64,000 nucleotides of DNA, taken from CAYMAI01 sp964388445 (GTDB lineage Bacteria; 4484-113; JAGGVC01). Below the pieces are notes generated by a model. The model saw only the letters and a list, made by a program, of their open reading frames with translations, did not search any database and was not told the DNA's origin. Location of the stretch: the NCBI GenBank assembly GCA_964388445.1, contig CAYMAI010000002.1, positions 62,001-126,000 on the forward strand, given 5' to 3'. The position numbers and the translations under genes were made by a program. Positions 51,440-59,504 of the stretch are shown here, in pieces (position 1 is the first letter of the stretch; each line of letters opens with the position of its first letter).

Positions 51440-52156
51440 GTGATTTTTCCGCTGAGAGACGAGAGCCCCGGATTCGGCGTGCCGTTTGCCGTACTGCTGT
51501 TAATCGGGATGAACGTTTACGCATTTTATCTACAGCTGACCTATCCGGAAGGCTTCGAAGCCGCTGTAACCGCGTGGGGCGCGGTACCCCGCGAAATCGT
51601 GACGTTCAGGGATATTCCGCCGGTAACGGGCTGGCCGCCGATTGCCAATCTGTTCACATCCATGTTCATGCACGGCGGGCTTTTGCACATAGCGGGGAAC
51701 ATGTGGTTTCTATGGATTTTCGGCGACAACTGCGAGTGGCTTATGGGCCGCTCGAAGTTTCTGCTTTTTTATTTTGTTTGCGGGCTTGCGGCAGCGCTGG
51801 CGCAGATTATTGTTTCGCCGATGTCGCTTGTCCCGATGGTAGGCGCGAGCGGCGCGATTGCCGGCGTTATGGCGGCGTATCTGCGCCACTTTCCCGGCGA
51901 GCGGATAATGAGCCTTCTTTGGCTGTTCGTTTTCATCAGAATCGTGTACGTTCCGGCTTGGCTGTATATAGGGATTTGGATAATTATGCAGATTCATCTC
52001 GGTCTCGGCGAAACCGGTGCGGGAGACGGCGGCGGGGTGGCGTATTTCGCGCACATCGGCGGATTTTTCGCAGGGTTCCTGCTCGCAAAGGTATTCGCCA
52101 GGAAAGATTACAGGGTACGCAAAAACCGCGGGCATTACGACGTGGAGTATGATTAA
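51440..52156 (+). CDS. rhomboid family intramembrane serine protease
   Basis: 238 residues with six predicted membrane helices. The active site is Ser137 in GASGAIAG and His205 in AHIGGF; HIAGNMWFLWIFGDN (with Asn87) is also typical. Such proteases cut other membrane proteins within the bilayer. The start GTG at 51440 lies 6 nt after a -10 box. The C-terminus is a short charged tail. It is followed by rmuC after 34 nt. Confidence 0.93.
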   Translation: MIFPLRDESPGFGVPFAVLLLIGMNVYAFYLQLTYPEGFEAAVTAWGAVPREIVTFRDIPPVTGWPPIANLFTSMFMHGGLLHIAGNMWFLWIFGDNCEWLMGRSKFLLFYFVCGLAAALAQIIVSPMSLVPMVGASGAIAGVMAAYLRHFPGERIMSLLWLFVFIRIVYVPAWLYIGIWIIMQIHLGLGETGAGDGGGVAYFAHIGGFFAGFLLAKVFARKDYRVRKNRGHYDVEYD

Positions 52157-52190
52157 ACCGGCAAAGTCCGGATGACAGGGGAACCGGAAA

Positions 52191-53735
52191 ATGGACGTTT
52201 TGATTGCTGGAATCGTATTTTTGGCGCTCGGCCTTTGGGCGGGCTACTTTTTCGCATCGAAGGGTTTGGACGCGAAGGTGCAGGCCGGAATCGGCAAATC
52301 TCAATCGGAAGCAGCGTTAAAAGCGGCGCAAATCGAAGAACGGCTGGCAGCACGCATTCAAGAAATCGAAAAGCTTAGCAGTTCGCTAGAAAACGTTGAA
52401 AAAAACGTTTCCGACTTGAAACGCGAAAACACCGAGCTTTCATCCAAAGAAGCCGCCGCGTCCGAGCGCGCTGCATCGCTCGCCGAACAGCTTGAAAGCG
52501 CAAAAAAAGAAATAGCAAACGTTTCCGCAAAACTAGACGTTAGGATTGCCGAAAAAGAAAAGCTGGAATCGGAAGTCAGTAGGTTAAGCACGGTCGTAGA
52601 AAAGGAACGAAAAGCCGCGGAGGAAAAAATCGCGATTCTGCAAGACGCGGAGAAAAAGCTTTCAGAAACCTTCAAGGCTATTTCGCAGGATGCGCTTGTA
52701 AAGAACTCAGCACTATTCACCGAACAGGCGAAGCAGGCACTTTCCGCGATTCTCGAAACTGCGAAGGGCGATATAAACGTTAGCAAATCCGAAATTGAAA
52801 AGCTGGTGAAGCCGATACAAGATTCGCTGACGCGCTTCGAAAAAAACACGCGGGAAATCGAAGAGGGAAGAATAAAGGAGACTACGAGCCTCGTTACGCA
52901 AATTAGGGGGCTGGAAGACGCAAGAAAAGTGCTTGAAACCAAAACCGAGGAACTCGTGAATGCGCTCAAAGCCGACCCGCGCAAATGGGGAAGTTGGGGA
53001 GAAATGCAGCTTAGGCGCGTAATCGAAATAGCTGGAATGGAAAAATATTGCGACTTCGAAGAGCAAGTGGTTTTCAAACAGGAAGGCAGGCGTCCGGACG
53101 TCATAGTGCGGCTGCCGAATAGCCGGTGCATCGTAATCGATGCTAAAGCGGCGCTCGACGCTTACACGGCGTCGTTTCAAGCAAAAGACGAATCCGAGAG
53201 GACGGAACTTCTCAAAAAGCACTCGCTGAACATCCGCGCACATATAAGCGAGCTTTCGAAACGAAAGTACGATGAAATCGCGCCGGGCTCCCTGGATTTC
53301 GTTGTGATGTTCGTTCCCGGCGAATCGGTGCTTGCTTCCGCACTCGACGCCGCTCCGGAGCTCTTGGAGCATGGAGCGAATAACCGCGTGCTTCTCGCCA
53401 CGCCCGTTACGCTAATCGGGCTGTTGCGCGCTATCGCGTACGGATGGCGAGAGGAGGAAATCGCGCGGAACGCCAGACTCATCAGCGAGCAGGGAAAAGA
53501 GCTGTATGAAAGGTTGTGCAAATTTCTCGAACACTTCGCCGGAATCAAACGAGGACTCGACAGCGCGGTCGGTTCGTATAACGAAGCGGTGGGATCTCTC
53601 GAAAGGCGGCTACTCATAAGCGGAAGAAAGATGAAGGAACTCGATTCGGGAATTAAGGAAGAATTGCCCGAACCGTCGGAAATAGACTTGACCACGAGAA
53701 GCCTCAAAGCGCCGGAAATTTCTGCCCCGGAATAA
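52191..53735 (+). CDS. rmuC: DNA recombination protein RmuC
   Basis: 514 residues. An N-terminal membrane anchor (about 2-24) is followed by a long coiled coil (about 30-210), then the RmuC domain: DPRKWGSWGEMQLRRVIEIAGM, EGRRPDVIVRLPNSRCIVIDAKAALDAY, and LDFVVMFVPGESVLASAL with the acidic residues of a PD-(D/E)xK-like fold. It limits inversion at short repeats in E. coli. A GGGGAACCGG lies upstream of the ATG. It probably shares a transcript with the rhomboid gene. Confidence 0.92.
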   Translation: MDVLIAGIVFLALGLWAGYFFASKGLDAKVQAGIGKSQSEAALKAAQIEERLAARIQEIEKLSSSLENVEKNVSDLKRENTELSSKEAAASERAASLAEQLESAKKEIANVSAKLDVRIAEKEKLESEVSRLSTVVEKERKAAEEKIAILQDAEKKLSETFKAISQDALVKNSALFTEQAKQALSAILETAKGDINVSKSEIEKLVKPIQDSLTRFEKNTREIEEGRIKETTSLVTQIRGLEDARKVLETKTEELVNALKADPRKWGSWGEMQLRRVIEIAGMEKYCDFEEQVVFKQEGRRPDVIVRLPNSRCIVIDAKAALDAYTASFQAKDESERTELLKKHSLNIRAHISELSKRKYDEIAPGSLDFVVMFVPGESVLASALDAAPELLEHGANNRVLLATPVTLIGLLRAIAYGWREEEIARNARLISEQGKELYERLCKFLEHFAGIKRGLDSAVGSYNEAVGSLERRLLISGRKMKELDSGIKEELPEPSEIDLTTRSLKAPEISAPE

Positions 53736-53761
53736 GGCTAGGTTTTCGGAGTATCACGCGC

Positions 53762-53767
53762 GATAAT
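53762..53767 (+). promoter_or_regulatory. -10-like box 7 nt before the glycosyltransferase start
   Basis: GATAAT followed by 7 nt and the GTG at 53775; no Shine-Dalgarno in the spacing, in line with the other leaderless candidates. Confidence 0.35.
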
Positions 53768-53774
53768 TCCGGCC

Positions 53775-54932
53775 GTGCGTTTCGCGTTTTTTACTATTCG
53801 GATGAAGAAGGGGTTCGGCGTGGACCTCGTCGTGGACGGATGGGCGCGCGGACTTGCCCGGCGCGGACACGCGGTTTCCGTCTATTGCTTCGACAGCGAC
53901 GGCGAAACCTTCGCCGGAGCGCCTTACGAAATCGAGCCGCTTCAATTAAGCCGGGACAAAGCGAACAAATTTCTGCCGGTTTTCGAAGCCGACGCAGCGA
54001 AAACGCTCGGAGAATTGCGGGGAAGGCTTGCGAAAGAAGTAAACCTCCCGGATGCGGTTATACCTGCGAGTTTTCCGTTCTACGGCGCCGGCAAAATCTT
54101 TACCCGTCCTTGCGTGCATCTTCATTTCGGCAATCCGCCGACGGGCGGTATGAGATTTTTGGCAAGGGCCAACCGGACATATCTGGAGAAAAGCGACAAC
54201 CGGTATATGAAGTCCGCGGCGGCGATTATTACTATTTCCGAGTTTCTTAAATCCCGATTGCCCGGCAGGTTGCGGGAAAAGACGAAAGTCGTTTTTCCGG
54301 GAAGCGATCATTTGCCGCAGCCCGATGGAAAACTTGCGGCGGAAATTCGAAATGCGATTACGGAAAAGCGGGGCGCAAATCTTCAAGCGGGCGTGTTTCG
54401 AAATGGAGTTTTCATCGCGCTTTGCGTAAGCAGGCTCGATTTCAAATCCCATCCTTACAAAGGCGTGATGGAACTTGCGCAGGAGATCGGCAAAATGAGC
54501 CGACAAGGAATTCCGGTCGCTCTTGCGCTGGCGGGAACGGGCGGCGAGGAATCGAAAAACGCGCTTCGCGCAGCCGGCGCGACAATCTTCGATGCGCCGG
54601 ATGCGAGAGAGCTTGCAGCACTTTACGCTGCCTGCGATGCGTACGTTACGCTGACACGCTGGGAAGGTTTCGATCTGCCAGTCGCGGAGGCGGCGCACTT
54701 CGGCAAGCCCGTGGTCGCTTTGAACTTGGCGGCGCATCCCGAAAATGCCGTGACTTGCCCGCTTGAAACCGAAGGCGAACTTGCTACGGCGATAAAAAAG
54801 CTGATTGACGACCCGGGGTTTTACGATGAAAACGTACGGCTGGCAGGAATCCTTGCGGCGAAATTCCGCTGGGAAAAGTCCGCCGAATCGTTTGCGGGCG
54901 AGGTTGAGCGGATTATCGAAGCAAAATTGTGA
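53775..54932 (+). CDS. GT-B glycosyltransferase (family 4-like)
   Basis: 385 residues. A retaining glycosyltransferase of the GT4/GT1 group. The N-terminal Rossmann domain begins FAFFTIRMKKGFGVDLVVDGWARGLARRGH, and the C-terminal domain has VSRLDFKSHPYKG and LYAACDAYVTLTRWEGFDLPVAEAAHFGKPVVA, the nucleotide-sugar binding signature with the EX7E-like acidic pair. GTG start, 39 nt after rmuC. Donor and acceptor are unknown; it could act in lipopolysaccharide, capsule or protein glycan synthesis. Confidence 0.88.
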   Translation: MRFAFFTIRMKKGFGVDLVVDGWARGLARRGHAVSVYCFDSDGETFAGAPYEIEPLQLSRDKANKFLPVFEADAAKTLGELRGRLAKEVNLPDAVIPASFPFYGAGKIFTRPCVHLHFGNPPTGGMRFLARANRTYLEKSDNRYMKSAAAIITISEFLKSRLPGRLREKTKVVFPGSDHLPQPDGKLAAEIRNAITEKRGANLQAGVFRNGVFIALCVSRLDFKSHPYKGVMELAQEIGKMSRQGIPVALALAGTGGEESKNALRAAGATIFDAPDARELAALYAACDAYVTLTRWEGFDLPVAEAAHFGKPVVALNLAAHPENAVTCPLETEGELATAIKKLIDDPGFYDENVRLAGILAAKFRWEKSAESFAGEVERIIEAKL

Positions 54933-55104
54933 GTTTGAAAAACGATTCTTGAAATATCGCTTGCGTATGCGAGTAAGTTGCAGGAAAATACGGTAGAATC
55001 TGGAAGGTGCGGGTGTTGCAAGTGAACAGCCGCGCTTGAAAATCGTCATTCTGTCTGGTATATCCCTTTTGTGGGTAGAGACTTTATATCGAAGGTGATT
55101 ATTC

Positions 55105-57219
55105 ATGTCGAGTAAGCGCATCGGCATTTTGATTTTGATTGCGACCGCGGCGATGACAATCGTTGCGGGTTCCGCGTGCACTTCGTCGAGCAGCAACGTC
55201 GCGACGAATCCCGGCTTCAGGCAACAGTACAATAATCCGACTCGCACGCCCGATAACTACGCCGGTCAACAAGCGCCAGCTGGCGATACGAAGCCTTTGG
55301 ATTTGCCCGTAACCGTAATGCAAATCAGTTTCGATACGGGCCGACTGGAAGTTAACGAAGCCTATAATTTATATGCGCTTATCGACAATCCGAGCAATAA
55401 AGACATTAAGTATCAGTGGCGGGCGACGGGCGGAAAGCTTTTGCCCGTTCTGGAGTCCGACAAGGAAAAGCTAAAGTCGCTTATCGATAGCGCGGTGAAA
55501 CCCGAAACCGCCCCGGCGCCCGGCGCGGGAGCGCCTATCGCTCCGCCCGCGGGACAGCCCGCTCAGGACGGCGAAAGAATGGTGGACGGGAAGGTAATTC
55601 CCGGCGGCGTTCCTCCGGACGAAGCGCTAAAGCAGCGTCAGACTCCGGCAGCTGGCGGAACGCCCGAAACTTTTCGCGACAACGAACCCGTCCCTCCGCC
55701 GCAAATTCAAAGCAGGCCGTCGGCGCCCGCTACGGCAGGCGAGCCTCCCGCAACTCCGCCCGTCGAACTTGCAAAACGGCTGAACGGGCTGAAATTGGCC
55801 AGTAATTTTGCAGGCAGGGATTTTAAAGTCAGATATGCGGCCCTCGAACAAGCAATCGAAGATGCCGAAGTAGTGGTAGAAGAAAACGTTGACGAACCCG
55901 CAGGCGCGGAAGACTCTGGCGCAGCCGAAGACGATGGCGAAGGCGGCGCGGAAGAATCCGAACCGGAGAATGCGGAAGCGGAAGCGGAGGAATCCGAAGC
56001 AACCGGTTTCGAAGTGCCGGACGCGCCGAACGCGGAAAGGCTTAGCGGCATTCCGGTGGATACGGAAATAGCGGAGCTGGAAAAGCCCAAAACCGAATTC
56101 AGCATTTTCGACAGGGAAACGGGCGCAGGAAGGCACTGGCCGACTCCGTGGGAAAGCGTCTCGCCCGGAAAACGCGACGCGGGCGAAAAACTTATCGAGG
56201 ACATTCAAGGCCAGATAATCGCCCAAGCGGACGCGGAAGCGGCGGCCGTAACCGACCCGTCGAACAAAGCCGTGACAATGCTGACAGTTGGCGACCCGTT
56301 CGTAAGGTTTATCCCGGACACGGCCGAAAGCGTCACGCTGAGTCTGGTCGTGGTGAGCGCGAAGGAAGTTGCGATTACCGAACCGACCGTACTCGACGTG
56401 GAAGTTCTAACGCCCCAACCCGGCGTCGAACTGAAATATACGCTGCCGAAAGAAGGGCTCGAACCCGGAGACAAGCTGGAAGTCAACGTTCACGTCAAGA
56501 ATATTCCCGACTACAAGCGTTCCCTTTTGGGAATCAATTTTGAGCTGAACAACTTCGAAGTGTCGAAGGTCGCTCTAGGCGATTTGTTCGGCGGAACGAA
56601 TAACGCTTCGCTGTTTTACGCTCAGCCGGATAAATCCAGCGGACTTGTGACCGTCGCCGTGTCTCTCGAAGACATCCTCAGAACGGTGCGCGGCAGCGGA
56701 AACGCATTCGTGCTTACATTCGAAGCGAAAGCGCCGATTGAAGGCGACCTGAAAGAACTCGGATTTTCGATATCGGGCGACGCCGCATACAGATATATTC
56801 AAGATACGGCCGGCGACAATCAACTTCCGGCTCCCGTCGGCGATTTGCCACCGCTTCAAACCGTTTACGTCGCGCCCCAGCGTCCCGCGGAAACCTTACC
56901 CGCGGCACAGCCTGGCATGGATGCCGGAGTCGAGGGCGTTACGCCGGGAGTGGGGCCGGGAGGACCGCCCGCGCTCGGAGGACCGCCGGCAATTTCCGGT
57001 GCCCCGGGAGTGGACTCCAAGCTTCAAGGCGGCGCCGGTATGATAGACCCGCGCACCGGTCAACCGATAGGCCCGCTCGCGCCAGGCGGCACGCCAACGG
57101 ATACTGGAAAGCAGCCTCCTGCAGGACCGCTTCCGCCGGCAGGCCAAACTCCAGACCCGAATCAAAAGCCGCCGCCCAGCAGCGACGGCCCGAAGTCTGC
57201 AAAAGATCATCAGGGCTAA
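55105..57219 (+). CDS. lipoprotein with a cohesin-like domain
   Basis: 704 residues. The lipoprotein signal ends at AGSAC (Cys25). A beta-rich region follows (about 65-125), then long Pro/Ala/Glu-rich linkers. From about residue 430 to 590 the sequence (VLTPQPGVELKYTLP, DKLEVNVHVKNIPDYKRSLLGINFELN, NAFVLTFEAKAP) has the pattern of a cohesin-like carbohydrate-binding-type fold. The last 110 residues are Pro/Gly-rich. The ATG at 55105 is preceded by GGTGATT, and a terminator follows. A dockerin-like partner sequence occurs in the protease at 37895-39784, so a surface anchoring role is possible. Confidence 0.7.
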   Translation: MSSKRIGILILIATAAMTIVAGSACTSSSSNVATNPGFRQQYNNPTRTPDNYAGQQAPAGDTKPLDLPVTVMQISFDTGRLEVNEAYNLYALIDNPSNKDIKYQWRATGGKLLPVLESDKEKLKSLIDSAVKPETAPAPGAGAPIAPPAGQPAQDGERMVDGKVIPGGVPPDEALKQRQTPAAGGTPETFRDNEPVPPPQIQSRPSAPATAGEPPATPPVELAKRLNGLKLASNFAGRDFKVRYAALEQAIEDAEVVVEENVDEPAGAEDSGAAEDDGEGGAEESEPENAEAEAEESEATGFEVPDAPNAERLSGIPVDTEIAELEKPKTEFSIFDRETGAGRHWPTPWESVSPGKRDAGEKLIEDIQGQIIAQADAEAAAVTDPSNKAVTMLTVGDPFVRFIPDTAESVTLSLVVVSAKEVAITEPTVLDVEVLTPQPGVELKYTLPKEGLEPGDKLEVNVHVKNIPDYKRSLLGINFELNNFEVSKVALGDLFGGTNNASLFYAQPDKSSGLVTVAVSLEDILRTVRGSGNAFVLTFEAKAPIEGDLKELGFSISGDAAYRYIQDTAGDNQLPAPVGDLPPLQTVYVAPQRPAETLPAAQPGMDAGVEGVTPGVGPGGPPALGGPPAISGAPGVDSKLQGGAGMIDPRTGQPIGPLAPGGTPTDTGKQPPAGPLPPAGQTPDPNQKPPPSSDGPKSAKDHQG

Positions 57220-57234
57220 TAAAGGCAAACAAAA

Positions 57235-57263
57235 GGCCGGACGAAAGTCCGGCCATTTTTTTT
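57235..57263. terminator. intrinsic terminator, probably bidirectional
   Basis: GGCCGGAC-GAAA-GTCCGGCC stem-loop with a perfect 8-bp stem at 57235-57254, then A and eight T at 57256-57263. On the other strand TTTTG follows the hairpin, so it may also end transcription of the EF-G-like gene that converges on it. Confidence 0.85.
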
Positions 57264-57316
57264 CGCATTAATTTCGGCCGAATGCAGCCGATTTGGTTCG
57301 AGTAATCAAGCCGAAA

Positions 57317-59395
57317 TCACTCGGCCTCGCGAGATTTCTTGTAGGCTTCTTTGACCTTGTTCGCGACTTCGGCGGGCACGTCTTCGTAGTGCGAAAACTC
57401 CATTTCGAAGCTGCCCCTGCCCTGCGTCATCGAGCGCAGCACGTTCACATACTTATAAAGCTCCGCGAGCGGCACGTGCGCTTTGATCGATTGCTGCCCT
57501 CCGCCGAGCGCTTCCACGCCTTGAAGTTTGCCGCGCCTGCTGTTGATATCGCCCATAACGTCGCCCATAAAAGCCTCGGGAACGGTTATATTCACGGCGT
57601 AAATCGGTTCCAGCATTACCGGACTAGCTTTTTCGAACGCGTTGCGGAAACCGAGGCTTGCGGCGAGTTTGAAGGCCATTTCGCTCGAATCAACGCTGTG
57701 AAAACTGCCGTCGTAGAGCTTTACTTTGATGTCAACGACCTTGCATCCGGCAAGCGGACCGGATTCCATGGATTCGATTACGCCTTTTTCGACCGCGGGC
57801 ACGAACTTACCCGGCACCACTCCGCCGACTATCGCGTCTTGAAACTCGAAGCCCGTTCCGCGGGAAAGCGGGGTTAGCTCCAGCCAGACGTCGCCGTATT
57901 GTCCGCGCCCGCCGGTTTGCTTTTTGTGTTTGCCCTGCGCGCTCGCGACGGCACGTATGGTTTCCCGGTATGGTATTTTCGGTTCGGCGAATTCGAATTT
58001 CACTTTGAACTTTTCGCTAACCTGCGAGCGGTAAACGTCGAGCTGCAATTCGCCCATTCCGCGCAGTACCATTTCTCTAGTATCCAAATCCTGCTCGAAG
58101 AAAAGCGTGGGATCTTCGTGGGCGCAAGCCTGAAGTCCCTGCGAGATTTTTTCGAGGTCTCCCTTGCTTTCGACGTATATGGCTTCGAATGCCAAAGGAG
58201 ACGGGTACTTAACGGGAGGAAGAATTATCGGGTGGTCTTTGTCGCATATCGAGTGGTCGCGTTTGGTGTCTTTCAGCTTGACGGTGGCTACGATATCGCC
58301 CGCGGAAGCTTCGGTAATGTCTTCGCGGTTTTTCCCCATCATACGCAGTACGGTGGATACTTTTTCGATGCTTCTCACGGCAGGGTTGAAAAAGCTGTCG
58401 CCGGGCTTGAGCTTGCCGGAATATATCCTGAAGAACGTAAGCGTTCCCATCGGCGATTCTTCGACTTTGTAAACTCTGGCGCAGAACGGCTCGCCGTCGT
58501 CCATTTTGCGAACTTCTTCCGCGCCCCCCTCCTGCTTCACGCCCGCGACTTTTCCTCTGTGGAGGGGACTTGGCAATAGGTCGCGGATTATCGCAAGCAG
58601 GGGATGGACTCCGAAAAGCTTTTCTGCCGCGCCGGCGATAACCGGCACGAGAGCGCCGTCCAACGTCGATTTGCGCATCGTTGCGATTAGTTTATCGTCG
58701 AGAATCGGCTCCTCGGCGATGTAAAGCTCCATAAGCGAGTCGTCTGTTTCGACGATAGACTCGACCAGCGCGGCCCGCATTTCGCCGACTTGACCGCTCA
58801 TTTCGGCCGGCACCGTTTCTTCCCTGACGGATTTCCCGTCCACGAAATAGGCTTTATTCGAAAGAATATCGACGACGCCTTTTAGCCCGTGCTGCTCGCC
58901 GATAGGGATTACCAGCGGGGCAACCGCGCTGCCGAATCTGCCTCGAAGCTCGCCGAGCACACGGAAATAATCCGCGCCTTCCTTTTCGAGCTGAGATATG
59001 AAGATTACACGAGGAAGGTTGAATTCTTCGCAATATTGCCACGCCTTTTCCGCCTGGCTTTCGAGCCCAGCCTGTCCGTTGACTACGAGCACGGCGCTGT
59101 CGACGACCGAAAGCGCGCCGATCATTTCGCTTACGAAATCCTGATAGCCGGGCGTGTCCAGAACAGTGACGCGATGCCCGTCGAATTCAAACGGAATCAT
59201 GCTTGTAAATATGGAAAACTTGCGCTTGATTTCTTCTGCGTGATAGTCGCTGACAGTATTTCCGTCTTCGACTTTACCCATACGCGTGGTGGTGCCGGTC
59301 GCGAACAGCAGGGCTTCCGCAAGAACGGTTTTGCCGCTTCCGCCATGCCCTACGAGTGCGATATTCCGTTTTTTCTCCAAGGCAGCTTGTGACAT
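57317..59395 (-). CDS. EF-G-like translational GTPase with a variant G4 motif
   Basis: 692 residues with the full five-domain EF-G layout. G1 is GHGGSGKT (16-23), G3 DTPGYQDF (80-87), and the domain II-V sequences (QTGGRGQYGDVWLELTPL, VNITVPEAFMGDVMGDINSRRG, LRSMTQGRGSFEMEFSHYEDVP) are typical. The switch I region differs from standard EF-G, as in the EF-G-like/EF-G-2 subgroup. The guanine-specificity motif NKxD is replaced by SQLE (134-137), so nucleotide binding may be altered. GGAG precedes the ATG at 59395. Whether it acts as the main translocase or as an accessory factor cannot be decided; tuf, rpsL and rpsG are absent nearby, favouring the accessory role. Confidence 0.85.
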   Translation of the reverse strand: MSQAALEKKRNIALVGHGGSGKTVLAEALLFATGTTTRMGKVEDGNTVSDYHAEEIKRKFSIFTSMIPFEFDGHRVTVLDTPGYQDFVSEMIGALSVVDSAVLVVNGQAGLESQAEKAWQYCEEFNLPRVIFISQLEKEGADYFRVLGELRGRFGSAVAPLVIPIGEQHGLKGVVDILSNKAYFVDGKSVREETVPAEMSGQVGEMRAALVESIVETDDSLMELYIAEEPILDDKLIATMRKSTLDGALVPVIAGAAEKLFGVHPLLAIIRDLLPSPLHRGKVAGVKQEGGAEEVRKMDDGEPFCARVYKVEESPMGTLTFFRIYSGKLKPGDSFFNPAVRSIEKVSTVLRMMGKNREDITEASAGDIVATVKLKDTKRDHSICDKDHPIILPPVKYPSPLAFEAIYVESKGDLEKISQGLQACAHEDPTLFFEQDLDTREMVLRGMGELQLDVYRSQVSEKFKVKFEFAEPKIPYRETIRAVASAQGKHKKQTGGRGQYGDVWLELTPLSRGTGFEFQDAIVGGVVPGKFVPAVEKGVIESMESGPLAGCKVVDIKVKLYDGSFHSVDSSEMAFKLAASLGFRNAFEKASPVMLEPIYAVNITVPEAFMGDVMGDINSRRGKLQGVEALGGGQQSIKAHVPLAELYKYVNVLRSMTQGRGSFEMEFSHYEDVPAEVANKVKEAYKKSREAE

Positions 59396-59504
59396 TTCAA
59401 CTCCAACATCAAAAAATCAGGCAGAAGAAGATATTAGCACAGGGTTTGGCTTCGGATAAGTCATTTTTTGCGGCGCCGGGATTGTGAACGGTGCGGCTTT
59501 TGCA

